From Azophilus sp965221465 (lineage in GTDB: Bacteria; Pseudomonadota; Gammaproteobacteria; Pseudomonadales; Azotimanducaceae), in NCBI GenBank assembly GCA_965221465.1, contig OZ244892.1:2108001-2172000 (forward strand): a DNA stretch of 64,000 bases. The letters run 5' to 3'. The translations under genes and the position numbers were made by a program. A model generated the notes under the pieces. The model did not search any database, was not told the DNA's origin, and was given only the letters and a program-made list of their open reading frames with translations. Below are positions 8,182 to 18,360 of the stretch, piece after piece; position 1 is the stretch's first letter; each line of letters begins with the position of its first letter.

Positions 8182-9138
8182 TCATGCCAGCGCAACGAGC
8201 CGGCGTGTCCAGGTCGCGTCCCTGAAACGCGCCCGGGCTCCGGGGGACATCGCCGGCCAGGCGCCTTCTTCGAGTTCGAGCCGGTCGGTCAGCCAGCCGT
8301 CGGAAGCCGACAGCCATCTTTGATACAAGGTGGCAGCGAGTTCCCGTGCGCGATCGCCGGACCAGTTTCCGGGCAGCAGGGCCGAGGGCAATTCCGGGTC
8401 GGTTAGCACGATTCGGCGATAGTGGTGAATGAGCATGAGGCGCAATCGAAAGGCCACCTCTGGCGCAGGCGCTGCTTCCTCTGCCAGGGGAGCGTAACGG
8501 CTGACGAACTGCGCAAACGCCTCATTGAGCGCATCCACCGCCCAGGCCCGACGGCACAGGTCCGTTTCCGCCTCGCCTAGGGCGCCGCTTTCCGCGCGGA
8601 ACACCGGTGCCTGCACACCGAGTTCCGAGAGTACCGCACGGTAATCCTCGTCGAACCCGACCCGCACCAGGGTACCGGCCCCGGCCCGGCCGAAACCCAG
8701 CCAACCCAGCTCACGCTCCAGCTGCGCCCGCCGCGTCGCCTCCATGCCATGGGTCAAAAGAAGGGTCCAGTACCCGTCCCAATCCGGCTTCCGTGGCGCG
8801 TAGATGCGACGGGCGGCACGGCGGTACTGGCGTGCGCCATAGTCGCTGAACCGGTAGTAGCTGCGCCGACCCCGGCGGTGCGCCTGCAGCCAGCCATCCC
8901 TGGCCAGGCGATTGCAGGCCGTGCGCACCAGGTGTTCGCCGAGGCCGAGGCTGCTCATCGCGCCAATCACGCTGCCGAGCCAGACCCGCGCCGGTTGCAC
9001 CGATACGACATCGCCGAAAAAGGTGACCAGCAACGAGCGCGCCCGCACGGGTTGCGCGGCCAGTGCATGCGCTAGATGCTCCGAACGCCTCGAGCCAGCC
9101 TGGTGTTCCCTGTCGGGCTTCATCGGATCGGGGTCCAT
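8182..9138 (-). CDS. paaX: Phenylacetic acid catabolism repressor
   Basis: GntR-like winged-helix repressor whose ligand is phenylacetyl-CoA; 318 residues. The N-terminal helix-turn-helix region (residues about 30-110) includes VTFFGDVVSVQPARVWLGSV and the basic wing GWLQAHRRGRRSYYRFSDYG. The PaaX effector domain follows, with the LPGNWSGDRARELAATLYQRW block near the end. It is the last gene of a minus-strand paa run, 65 bases after paaE, so autoregulation through the paaA promoter is likely. The N-terminal 20 residues are an extension compared with E. coli PaaX. Confidence 0.9.
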   Translation of the reverse strand: MDPDPMKPDREHQAGSRRSEHLAHALAAQPVRARSLLVTFFGDVVSVQPARVWLGSVIGAMSSLGLGEHLVRTACNRLARDGWLQAHRRGRRSYYRFSDYGARQYRRAARRIYAPRKPDWDGYWTLLLTHGMEATRRAQLERELGWLGFGRAGAGTLVRVGFDEDYRAVLSELGVQAPVFRAESGALGEAETDLCRRAWAVDALNEAFAQFVSRYAPLAEEAAPAPEVAFRLRLMLIHHYRRIVLTDPELPSALLPGNWSGDRARELAATLYQRWLSASDGWLTDRLELEEGAWPAMSPGARARFRDATWTRRLVALA

Positions 9139-9203
9139 CGCCTACCCGCCTCCCCTTGGCCGCACCTGTTCGTGAGCCGTGCCGGGCCGATGCCCGCTTG
9201 GTT

Positions 9204-10280
9204 TCATACGTCGAAGTCCAGCGAGACTTCCGCCGTTACCGGGTGGCTCTGGCAGGTGAGAATGTAGCCTTCCGCCACCTCCTCGGCAGACAGGGCGTGA
9301 TTGACATCCATTTCCACGCGCCCTTCTATCACCCGTGCCTTGCAGGTGGCGCACACGCCGTCCTTGCAGGCGTACGGCACGTCCAACCCCATGGCGCAGG
9401 CCCGGTCGAGCAGGTTCTCGCCGTTGTACTCGAGGTCGAAAAAGTGCCGTTTGGCGTTCAGGCGCACCGACACCCGGGCTGCGTCGTCGCCATAGCGGCG
9501 CGCGCGTTCCTCGTGCTTGCGAATGCGTTCCGCCGCATCGTCGGCGGAGGCGGAAAACAGTTCATAGTGAATGCGTTCCGCCGGGACGCCTTCGCTGCGA
9601 AGCCCTCGCGTGACTTCCGAGATCATGGACTCGGGCCCGCACAGGTAGAACTGGTCGAAGCCTTCGAGGGGCAGCAACCGCTTGATGAACTCCGCGCCCT
9701 TGGCGTTGTCGATGCGTCCGTTGAACAGTTCGTTGTCCTGGAGTTCCTCGCTGAACACCGGAATCAGATGAAATCGGTGGAGGTAGCGGTTCTTGAGCGC
9801 CAGCAGGTCGTGCCGGAACATCATCGAAGCCGTGGTCTTGTTGCCGTAAAGCAGCGTCACCAGGCTGGTGGGGTTGTCCCTGAGCACACTCCGGGCGATC
9901 GACAGCACCGGCGTGATGCCGCTGCCGGCCGCGATGCAAAAGTAGCTGACGCCTGGGCGGTCTGCATCGACCGTGACAAAACGACCCTCCGGTGTTGCCA
10001 CCTCGAGGCGGTCGCCGGCCTGCATCTCACGGTTGGCGAACGTGCTGAATCGGCCGCCGGGTTGCAGCTTGACGCCGACTTCGAGGGGTTCTCCCGGAGC
10101 GCTGCAGATCGAGTAGGAGCGCCGCACCGGCTCGCCGTCGATGACGCGTTCGAAGGTGAGGTACTGCCCCGGCGAGAACCGGTATTCGGACGAGAGATCG
10201 GCGGGAACATCCAGCGCGACCCGAACCGCGTCGGCCGTCTCCGGACCGACGCGAGAGACCTCGAGACGGTGAAAGCTCAT
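9204..10280 (-). CDS. paaE: Phenylacetyl-CoA epoxidase reductase subunit
   Basis: Passes electrons from NADPH through FAD and a [2Fe-2S] cluster to the PaaA di-iron site; about 358 residues. In order: FAD domain with RSYSICSAP, NAD(P) domain with AAGSGITPVLSIARSV, and C-terminal plant-type ferredoxin with C-x4-C-x2-C in CKDGVCATC plus the distal Cys in YILTCQSHP. ATG 10280 was taken; a TTG two codons upstream is possible. It follows paaC by 24 bases without an intervening paaD. Confidence 0.93.
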   Translation of the reverse strand: MSFHRLEVSRVGPETADAVRVALDVPADLSSEYRFSPGQYLTFERVIDGEPVRRSYSICSAPGEPLEVGVKLQPGGRFSTFANREMQAGDRLEVATPEGRFVTVDADRPGVSYFCIAAGSGITPVLSIARSVLRDNPTSLVTLLYGNKTTASMMFRHDLLALKNRYLHRFHLIPVFSEELQDNELFNGRIDNAKGAEFIKRLLPLEGFDQFYLCGPESMISEVTRGLRSEGVPAERIHYELFSASADDAAERIRKHEERARRYGDDAARVSVRLNAKRHFFDLEYNGENLLDRACAMGLDVPYACKDGVCATCKARVIEGRVEMDVNHALSAEEVAEGYILTCQSHPVTAEVSLDFDV

Positions 10281-10304
10281 TGCCAACGACTCTCCAAATA
10301 CCGC

Positions 10305-11045
10305 TTACCAGGCCGCTCCGGGATGGGCGCGCGGCAACTGCTGCATTTCTGCCAGCATGATGCCCAGGTGTTCGGTGTGTGTGCCGGCGCGGCCGCCGGT
10401 GGCGTGACCGGTTGTCGACGGCACCTCGAGGGTGGCGGCGCGAATGACCTCCCCGACCGCTTCCAACCAGGGCTGCTGCAAGGCTTCGCGATCCGGCAGT
10501 ACGCCGGTTTCCACCAGAGGCCGCTCCTCGGGAAGCGTTTCGAACATCTCCGCGTGGTATTCCCAGACCGTCTGCAGCCCGCTCTGCATGCGCCCGTGGC
10601 TGTACTCGGTGCCGTCGCCCAAGCGCATCATCCACTCGCCTGAATGGCGCCGGTGCCAGGCAGACTCCTTGCGGCACTTCGCCGCGTAGGCCGCCAGGGT
10701 TTCATCGGTGCTCGCTGCGAGGTCTGTAAGGTACAGGTCGGCGAACACGTCCACCAGAAACTGGCGGGCATAGGTCACGGCGAAGTCGTTGCCGGGCAGT
10801 TCGTAGATCAGGAGATTCCTGAACTCGTCGGCATCGCGCAGATAGGCGTATTCGTCCTCGTTGCGCCCACCGAGCGATTCCGCGTAACCATACAACGTCC
10901 GCGCGCGGCCAAGCAGGTCGAGGGCGGTGTTGGTCAGGGCCAGGTCTTCCTCCAGAAACGGCGCCTTGCCGCACCATTCCGACAGGCGATGCCCGAGCAC
11001 CAGGGCATCGTCGGCCAGCGCCACCACCTGGCCGAGCAGGCTCAC
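10305..11045 (-). CDS. paaC: Phenylacetyl-CoA epoxidase structural subunit PaaC
   Basis: Ferritin-fold partner of PaaA in the ring-epoxidising oxygenase; it holds no iron itself. About 246 residues, matching the E. coli length. The start is the GTG at 11045 that overlaps the paaB stop as GTGA; a longer upstream frame is just paaB read out of phase. Recognisable blocks are LGHRLSEWCGKAPFLEEDLA, TNTALDLLGRARTLYGYAES and RKESAWHRRHSGEWMMRLGD. Confidence 0.93.
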   Translation of the reverse strand: MSLLGQVVALADDALVLGHRLSEWCGKAPFLEEDLALTNTALDLLGRARTLYGYAESLGGRNEDEYAYLRDADEFRNLLIYELPGNDFAVTYARQFLVDVFADLYLTDLAASTDETLAAYAAKCRKESAWHRRHSGEWMMRLGDGTEYSHGRMQSGLQTVWEYHAEMFETLPEERPLVETGVLPDREALQQPWLEAVGEVIRAATLEVPSTTGHATGGRAGTHTEHLGIMLAEMQQLPRAHPGAAW

Positions 11046-11326
11046 AGGTTTTTCACCCCGTCGGGCAACTTGTACCAGGTGGCCTGTCGGTAGGGCTTGT
11101 CGTCGGCAGGGTCGAAGAATGCCTCGGCGTCCTCTTCCTGGGAGGCGACGATATCGCTGGAGCGCACCACCCACAGGCTCACGCCCTCGCGGCGGCGGGT
11201 GTAGATCTCCCGGGCGTATTGCAGCGCCATCTCTGCATCCTGGGCGCGCAGGCTGCCCGCATGACGGTGCTCGAGCCCGCGCCGGGCACGCACGAACACT
11301 TCGAAGAGCGGCATCAGTTCAGCCAT
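11042..11326 (-). CDS. paaB: Phenylacetyl-CoA epoxidase subunit PaaB
   Basis: Small bridging subunit needed for assembly of PaaA-PaaC heterodimers; 94 residues, as in E. coli. ATG 11326 gives the family N-terminus PLFEVFVRARRGLEHRHAGS; GAGGT lies just upstream. The end overlaps paaC by four bases. The 123-base gap to paaA holds an R2 fragment, unusual inside what is normally a tight operon. Confidence 0.93.
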   Translation of the reverse strand: MAELMPLFEVFVRARRGLEHRHAGSLRAQDAEMALQYAREIYTRRREGVSLWVVRSSDIVASQEEDAEAFFDPADDKPYRQATWYKLPDGVKNL

Positions 11327-11369
11327 CGCAGACCTCGAGACCTCTGTTTCGACGATTCGCCGTTTTGCA

Positions 11370-11425
11370 TGCGAGTTCCCAACCCGGCGCGCCGGGAGAG
11401 AGCCCGTGCGCGGTACGTACAATGC
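11370..11425 (+). repeat. R2 repeat fragment between paaB and paaA
   Basis: CATGCGAGTTCCCAACCCGG then CGCGCCGGGAGAGAG matches the first 28 bases of R2. It is followed by GTGCGCGGTACGTACA, a shrunken inverted-arm segment. The rest is missing. It lies in the gap between paaA and paaB and may affect how the two genes are co-translated. Confidence 0.7.
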
Positions 11426-11449
11426 ACTTCAATGGCCGGCAAGGCGTCG

Positions 11450-12460
11450 TCAAAGCCGGTGTTCGCGTGACGCCCGCCGCGCCTGGTCTGCGGCGGCCGG
11501 CTCAGCCTGCATCGCGGCCGGTTGCGCGCTCTGCTGCGGGTGCTTTGCCGCGTAGGCGGCAACGGCTTCCCGTACCCAGGTGCCCTCTTCGTGAAAGCGC
11601 CGGTGCGTCGCCAGCCGCTCGCGGTTGCACGGGCCGTCTCCCGCGACCACGCGATTGAACTCGTCCCAGTCGATGGGACCGGTCCGATAGTGGCCCGTCT
11701 CTTCGTCCCATTCGAGTTCCGGATCCGGAATCTCGAGCCCCAGTACCTTCGCCTGCTCCACGGCCTGATCGATGAATTTCTGCCGCAACTCGTCGTTGGA
11801 AAATCGCTTGATCTTCCAGATCGTCGATTGGGCGGAGTGCACCGATGCCTCGTCCGGCGGCCCGAACATCTGCACGCTCGGCCACCACCACCGGTTCAGC
11901 GCATCCTGGGCCATGGCTTTCTGTTCCGGGGTGCCGGCGCAGAGCGCGACCATGATGTCGTAGCCCTGGCGCTGGTGGAAACTCTCCTCCTTGCAGATGC
12001 GCACCATGGCGCGCGCATAGGGGCCGTAGGAACAGCGCTGCAGGGGGATCTGGTTGATGATGGCGGCGCTGTCCACCAGCCAGCCGATGGCGCCGATGTC
12101 TGCCCAGGTCTGGGCCGGGTAGTTGAAGATGGACGAATACTTGGCGCGTTCGGCGTGCAATGCATCGATCATCTCCGCCCGGCTCGCGCCCAGCGTTTCT
12201 GCCGCACTGTACAGATACAGGCCGTGACCACCCTCGTCCTGCACCTTGGAGAGCAGAATGGTCTTGCGCTTCAGCGACGGCGCGCGGGTGATCCACGACC
12301 CTTCCGGCTGCATTCCGATGACCTCGGAGTGCGCATGCTGGGATATCTGGCGGGTCAGCGTCTTGCGGTAGGCATCCGGCATCCAGTCCTTGGGCTCGAT
12401 ACGTTCTTCGTTGTCGATGCGCGCCTGGAAACGCGCTTCGAGATCCTGCGCTTCGGACAC
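11450..12460 (-). CDS. paaA: Phenylacetyl-CoA epoxidase catalytic subunit
   Basis: Di-iron oxygenase subunit that converts phenylacetyl-CoA to its 1,2-epoxide. About 336 residues, slightly longer than E. coli PaaA because of an Ala/Gln-rich tail. Iron ligands are within KVQDEGGHGLYLYSAAETLG and ICKEESFHQRQGYDIMVAL. The block EPKDWMPDAYRKTLTRQISQ is near-universal in the family. GTG 12460 was chosen because GGAG sits six bases upstream; GTG 12472 is in frame but has no ribosome site. First gene of paaABCE-X, directly downstream of a PaaX-like operator. Confidence 0.93.
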   Translation of the reverse strand: MSEAQDLEARFQARIDNEERIEPKDWMPDAYRKTLTRQISQHAHSEVIGMQPEGSWITRAPSLKRKTILLSKVQDEGGHGLYLYSAAETLGASRAEMIDALHAERAKYSSIFNYPAQTWADIGAIGWLVDSAAIINQIPLQRCSYGPYARAMVRICKEESFHQRQGYDIMVALCAGTPEQKAMAQDALNRWWWPSVQMFGPPDEASVHSAQSTIWKIKRFSNDELRQKFIDQAVEQAKVLGLEIPDPELEWDEETGHYRTGPIDWDEFNRVVAGDGPCNRERLATHRRFHEEGTWVREAVAAYAAKHPQQSAQPAAMQAEPAAADQARRASREHRL

Positions 12461-12500
12461 GGTCAACTCCACGTCGCGTTGTCAGCGCCAAACTACCATA

Positions 12501-12545
12501 AAGTGATACAGTTTCAAACCTATATTGATCAAATTCGTATCACTT
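12501..12545. promoter_or_regulatory. Candidate PaaX operator
   Basis: Perfect 9-bp inverted repeat AAGTGATAC (12501-12509) and GTATCACTT (12537-12545), separated by exactly 27 bases in an AT-rich patch upstream of paaA and facing selO. From memory, the E. coli PaaX site is TGATTC-N27-GAATCA; this one is TGATAC-N27-GTATCA with the same spacing. TTGATCAA is a smaller palindrome in the spacer. Confidence 0.75.
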
Positions 12546-12628
12546 AAACCTGGCCCCGGCTCTTGCCACCATGCCGCCAAGCCTTGCCTCAGATCATCCC
12601 GCGCCCGGCAAAGTGGTAAGCTCCCGCG

Positions 12629-14227
<1,599 letters not shown>

Positions 14228-14317
14228 GCGGTTTGGGGGCGGCATCACCCCAGTTCAGGCTGGACAACCGGCGAGATGCCCGAGTTAAATTGGCGGCTTT
14301 TCGCAAAGGCGGTCGAC

Positions 14318-15265
14318 GTGGCGCAGCATCACCGGCTCATCGTTCTCGGCTCAGGGCCTGCAGGCTACACGGCCGCACTCTACGCGGCCCGGGCCAACCT
14401 GAAACCTGCCCTGATCACCGGCGTCGAGGTGGGCGGCCAGCTGACCACCACCACGGATGTCGAGAACTGGCCCGGCGGCTACGCCGGCCTGCAGGGCCCC
14501 GAACTCATGCTGCAGATGGCCGAACACGTCGAACGTTTCGACACCGTCACGGTCAACGACAACATCCACACCGCCGACCTCGGCACGCGGCCGCTGCGGC
14601 TCGAGGGCGACAACGAAACCTATACCTGCGATGCCCTGATCGTTGCCACCGGCGCTTCGGCCAGATACCTCGGGCTGCCTTCCGAAGAGCGCTACCTGGG
14701 CCGCGGCGTCAGCGCCTGCGCAACCTGTGACGGGTTCTTCTACCGGGGGCAGCAGGTGGCGGTGATCGGCGGCGGCAACACGGCTGCCGAGGAAGCGCTC
14801 TACCTTGCCAATATCGCCGAAACGGTTCACCTCGTGCACCGGCGCGACGAAATGCGCGCCGAGAAAATCCTGCAGGACAGATTGTTCGCCCGGGACAACA
14901 TCCAGCCAATCTGGAACCACACCTTGAGCGAAGTGCTGGGCGACGACACCGGCGTCACGGGCATCCGCATCGCATCCACCGACGGCGCCACGAAACGGTC
15001 CATCGACCTGACCGGTGTATTCATCGCCATCGGCCACACCCCCAACACCGGGCTCTTCGAAGGGCAACTGGACATGACCGACGGTTACATCAAGGTCGCC
15101 AGCGGTCTCGACGGCGACGCTACCGCCACCAGCGTACCCGGCGTTTTTGCAGCCGGGGACGTGGCCGACCACGTCTACCGCCAGGCAGTCACCTCGGCCG
15201 GATTCGGCTGCATGGCGGCGCTGGATGCGGAGAAGTACCTGGCGGAACTGCCAATCGATTCCTGA
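14318..15265 (+). CDS. trxB: Thioredoxin-disulfide reductase
   Basis: NADPH-dependent flavoenzyme that reduces thioredoxin; 315 residues from GTG 14318, which has an AAAGGCGG-like ribosome site and aligns with E. coli TrxB. An ATG at 14276 would add 14 non-conserved residues. FAD motif LGSGPAGYTAALYAARANLK is at residues 8-27. The redox-active CATC is at about residues 134-137, NADPH motif VIGGGNTAAEEA follows, and VFAAGDVADHVYRQAVTSAG closes the FAD site. Downstream lies a degenerate R1 copy. Confidence 0.95.
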   Translation: MAQHHRLIVLGSGPAGYTAALYAARANLKPALITGVEVGGQLTTTTDVENWPGGYAGLQGPELMLQMAEHVERFDTVTVNDNIHTADLGTRPLRLEGDNETYTCDALIVATGASARYLGLPSEERYLGRGVSACATCDGFFYRGQQVAVIGGGNTAAEEALYLANIAETVHLVHRRDEMRAEKILQDRLFARDNIQPIWNHTLSEVLGDDTGVTGIRIASTDGATKRSIDLTGVFIAIGHTPNTGLFEGQLDMTDGYIKVASGLDGDATATSVPGVFAAGDVADHVYRQAVTSAGFGCMAALDAEKYLAELPIDS

Positions 15266-15280
15266 AGCAGTTTACCGCGG

Positions 15281-15373
15281 GCGTACATGACAGTACGTCG
15301 AGGCCACCCAAGGCAACACGGCCAGGCGGAGCGAGTGCATCGGCGTCCGCAACAGGGAGGTGGTGAAGTACAG
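15281..15373. repeat. R1 repeat, degenerate copy
   Basis: GCGAGTGCATCGGCGTCCGC at 15331-15350 is intact end A in reverse, followed by a mutated terminus (AGGTGGTGAAGTACAGGG). Upstream, GTACATGACAGTACGTCGAG and ACACGGCCAGGCGGA correspond to the interior of the full-length copy at 27460-27656. End B is missing. Confidence 0.7.
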
Positions 15374-15408
15374 GGGCTCGGTCTCGAATCAATCCGGCAG
15401 CATTGCTT

Positions 15409-16209
15409 TCAAGTAAAACGGCAGGAAACAGAGCCGAGTTCCCGGTAGTCGGCATTGAAGGTGTCGCCGGCTTGCACCGGCACCGGGCGCGTAAACGACC
15501 CCGCCAGGATGATTTGCCCAGGCTCCAGCGCAATGCCGTGGGGCGCGAACTTTCTCGCGAGCCAGACGATGCCGTTGGCCGGATGGCCGAGCACGGCGGC
15601 AGCCACCCCGCTCTCCTCGATGACGCCGTTCCGGTACAAGAGCGCCGCCACCCAGCGCAAGTCGACTTCGGACGGCTTGACGCGCTTTCCGCCGGTGACG
15701 ACACCGGCGCTGGCCGCGTTGTCAGCGATGGTATCGAGCACGCCGCGCGGACGCCCGGTCTCGGGATCGATCCGGTGGCTTCTTGCGGCGATGATCTCGA
15801 TGGCAGGAACGACGTAATCCGTCGCTTCGAGCACATCGAACAGCGTAACGTTTCCGGCAAGCGGACGCTCGAGCACGAACGCCAACTCCACTTCCACGCG
15901 CGGGTCGGTGAACCGCGCCGCCTCGATTACGGCGCCGTCCTCGAAGAACATGTCGTCGAGCAAGGTTCCGTAATCGGGTTCGTCGATCTGCATGGCCTGC
16001 TGCATGACCCGCGAGGTGAGGCCGATCTTGCGGCCCCGAATGTGCCGCCCCTCCGCGAGTTTCATGGCCATCCATGCATCCTGGATGGCGTAGGAGTCGG
16101 CAATCTCCATGCCGGGAAAATCCAGGGACACGGAGCGAATCTGGCGGCGTTCGCGCTCCGCCTCGTCGAGAGCGCGGGCAGCATGCAGGATCTGGGCGTC
16201 ATCGAGCAT
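15409..16209 (-). CDS. hpaH: 2-oxo-hept-4-ene-1,7-dioate hydratase-like protein
   Basis: Adds water to the dienoate produced in meta-cleavage of homoprotocatechuate. 266 residues, colinear with E. coli HpaH throughout. Shared blocks: GRKIGLTSRVMQQAMQIDEP, DYGTLLDDMFFEDG, RVEVELAFVLERPLAGN with the metal-binding Glu pair, and the end SFTRPVPVQAGDTFNADY. It stands without other hpa genes, so the in vivo substrate may be another 2-hydroxydienoate (MhpD/DmpE-type). Ends 30 bases before a degenerate R1 copy. Confidence 0.88.
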   Translation of the reverse strand: MLDDAQILHAARALDEAERERRQIRSVSLDFPGMEIADSYAIQDAWMAMKLAEGRHIRGRKIGLTSRVMQQAMQIDEPDYGTLLDDMFFEDGAVIEAARFTDPRVEVELAFVLERPLAGNVTLFDVLEATDYVVPAIEIIAARSHRIDPETGRPRGVLDTIADNAASAGVVTGGKRVKPSEVDLRWVAALLYRNGVIEESGVAAAVLGHPANGIVWLARKFAPHGIALEPGQIILAGSFTRPVPVQAGDTFNADYRELGSVSCRFT

Positions 16210-16239
16210 GAAGACGAGCCGATTCAGCCGGAAAGGCTT

Positions 16240-16911
16240 TCAGACCCGACCGCTCACCGGCAGCAGGGCGCCATGGACTTCGACCGCTGCATCGGATGCG
16301 AGAAAGCAGATCACGTTGGCCAGGTTGTCCGGCGACACCCAATCCGAGTGGTTCGCGTCCGGCATGTCGGCCCGGTTGCGCGGCGTGTCGATCAGGCTCG
16401 GCAGCACGGCGTTGACGTTGACGCCCTTGCGGCGCAGTTCCGCTGCCGCCGCTTCGGTCAGCCGCATCACCACCGACTTGGCCGCCGTGTAGGCGCCCAT
16501 GGCTGCCTGGCCCGACAGGGCGCCTAGCGCGCCCACGTTGACCACGGTACCGCGGCCGCGCGCCACCAGGCGAGGCAAGGTCGCCCGCAGCATGTTTCTC
16601 AGCGTGGTCACATTGATGTCGAACATGGCGTCCCAGTGCGCAGCGTCGATCTCGTGCACGTTGGGCCCCATGTCGAAACCGCCGGCGATGTTGCAGACGG
16701 AATCGAAGTCGCCGATTCCGGCAATGCAACGCTCGACCGCGTCGGCGTCAGCCAGGTCCACACAGCGGGTTTCCCCCAAATCCTCGGCAATACCTTCGAC
16801 AACGTCGAGCAATACCACGGTCGCGCCGAGCGCAACGCTCTTCTCGGCCACTGCCCGACCCAGCACCCCCGCCGCACCGGTGACGATTATCCGCTTGCCC
16901 GTCAGGTCCAT
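16240..16911 (-). CDS. SDR family oxidoreductase
   Basis: Classical short-chain dehydrogenase, about 223 residues. TGAAGVLGRAVAEK (TGxxGxxG) is near residues 9-22, DVVEGI marks the NAD-type acidic residue at the end of beta-2, and NIAGG is a variant of NNAG. The active site is S in VGALGAL and YTAAKS. ATG 16911 is preceded by AAGTAGAG; ATG 16926 would add five residues. It ends 30 bases upstream of the hydratase in the same direction, so a two-gene unit is likely. Substrate unknown. Confidence 0.85.
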   Translation of the reverse strand: MDLTGKRIIVTGAAGVLGRAVAEKSVALGATVVLLDVVEGIAEDLGETRCVDLADADAVERCIAGIGDFDSVCNIAGGFDMGPNVHEIDAAHWDAMFDINVTTLRNMLRATLPRLVARGRGTVVNVGALGALSGQAAMGAYTAAKSVVMRLTEAAAAELRRKGVNVNAVLPSLIDTPRNRADMPDANHSDWVSPDNLANVICFLASDAAVEVHGALLPVSGRV

Positions 16912-17034
16912 CTCTACTTGCCGCATCTGGCCCGGCCGCGCATCATAACGCGCCGGGAGCATCTGCGAACAATCCGGCCCGAGTTGGGGCCGAGCGTTCT
17001 TGTCGAAACCCGCTGCACGCGAGGAGCCCGACCC

Positions 17035-17430
17035 ATGACCGTCGAACTCAACCACACCATCGTCGCCGCATTGGACAACGAGGAATCCGCCCGGTTCTAC
17101 AAGGCATTGTTCGGCTTCGAATACGATGGCCCCCTCGGACACTTCGCCCCGGTGCGCATCGCCAATCAGGCGCTGACGCTCGATTTCATCACGCGCGAGA
17201 CGTTCGAACCCCAGCACTACGCCTTCAAGGTAAGCGAGGAGGAATTCGACGAGATCTTCGCCCGCGTAAAGGAACGCGGCCTCGTCTACGGCAGTGGGCC
17301 CTTCACTTCCGACGACGGCGAAATCAACCACTGGAACGGCGGCCGCGGCGTGTATTTCCGCGACCTGAACGGCCACCTGCTCGAACTGCTGACCCAGGAC
17401 TATACCGCCGAGCAGTTTCAGGACGACTGA
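17035..17430 (+). CDS. VOC/glyoxalase family protein
   Basis: 131 residues, single vicinal-oxygen-chelate module pair: LNHTIVAALDNEESARFYKA opens it and GGRGVYFRDLNGHLLELLTQ closes it, with the expected His and Glu metal ligands. GAGGAG sits nine bases before ATG 17035. The family includes glyoxalases, extradiol dioxygenases and resistance proteins; with no CFxT-type or antibiotic-binding features visible, the role is undetermined. Divergent from the SDR-hydratase pair. Confidence 0.85.
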   Translation: MTVELNHTIVAALDNEESARFYKALFGFEYDGPLGHFAPVRIANQALTLDFITRETFEPQHYAFKVSEEEFDEIFARVKERGLVYGSGPFTSDDGEINHWNGGRGVYFRDLNGHLLELLTQDYTAEQFQDD

Positions 17431-17777
17431 AGCTGTCTAACCCGCATAGAGCCGCCACGAGACTTGCACACGATGTGGGGCCGCAGGGATTACGCAACCT
17501 CTGCCAGTGCAACGAGGAAGCGCATGGTCACGCTTCTTGTTTCGCGCTCGAAATCACTAGCGACAGCCCGGCTTCGAAGTGGACGCAAGGTTCGGCAATC
17601 CGTGGCCGTTCTCGGACCGGTGCAACGGTGTTACGGCAACAACGGCTGCAACGAACTGCGGGATGCTCCGCTTCGAATGAGCGATTTCGCACAACGGCTG
17701 CCTGCGGTCTCTCACAATCCGCATTGAACCGATCTGATATGCTCTTGTCCGACTCGAGCGAGTAGTGGCAGGTTCGC
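17431..17777. other. Intergenic stretch without recognised gene
   Basis: 347 bases of slightly lower GC between the VOC gene and a coiled-coil gene. Short frames exist in both directions but none resembles a protein family. No tRNA, clear terminator hairpin or member of the two repeat families is visible. Confidence 0.5.
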
Positions 17778-18278
17778 ATGAGCGTGATCGTCAAGGAAGT
17801 CTACGATGCCTTCAAAAGCGCCGGTGTATCCGAGGCACAGGCGGTTGCGGCTGCACGGGCCATTCCACCGAGGGACGAGCTGGCAACGAAGACCGATCTT
17901 CGGAACCTGCGTGAGGAGGTCAAAAGCGGGTTCGCGCAATTCCGAACGGAGTTCAACGGGAAACTCACTGAACTGCGGGCAGAGGTCAAACAAGACATCT
18001 CCAAACTGCGAACAGAGGTCAAACAAGACATCTCCGAACTGCGGTCCGAGGTCAAACAGGGCATGACGAAATTGCGCGCAGAATCCAAATACGACATCGC
18101 GAAGCTGCGGGAGGAGGGCAACAGCAGATTCACGCTACTTCGTTCGGAGATCAGGGAACTGCGTGCGGATACCCGCAGCGACATGAAAGACCTCGAATTG
18201 CGCATGACTGTCAAGTTCTATACCGTGATCGGGTTGGCGGTTGCGGGAATCAAGGCGCTCGACTTTCTGATCGGTTGA
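17778..18278 (+). CDS. Coiled-coil membrane-anchored protein (DUF1640-like)
   Basis: 166 residues. N-terminal 30 residues form a short helical domain (VYDAFKSAGVSEAQAVAAAR). Residues about 38-140 are an uninterrupted 11-residue (hendecad) repeat of the type EVKQDISKLRT, EVKQDISELRS, EVKQGMTKLRA, encoded by near-identical 33-base DNA units. A hydrophobic segment (FYTVIGLAVAGIKALDFLI) ends the protein, suggesting a tail anchor. It resembles the DUF1640/CCDC90-type family related to mitochondrial calcium-uniporter regulators; the bacterial function is unknown. The DNA repeat makes the length likely to vary between strains. Confidence 0.8.
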   Translation: MSVIVKEVYDAFKSAGVSEAQAVAAARAIPPRDELATKTDLRNLREEVKSGFAQFRTEFNGKLTELRAEVKQDISKLRTEVKQDISELRSEVKQGMTKLRAESKYDIAKLREEGNSRFTLLRSEIRELRADTRSDMKDLELRMTVKFYTVIGLAVAGIKALDFLIG

Positions 18279-18360
18279 CGGCGTTCGCGACCGGTCGATC
18301 CGCAGCAATGGTCGCGCTGCCAAACGGGCCATTCGAGCCGACGCCCCGAGGAAGAGCGCG

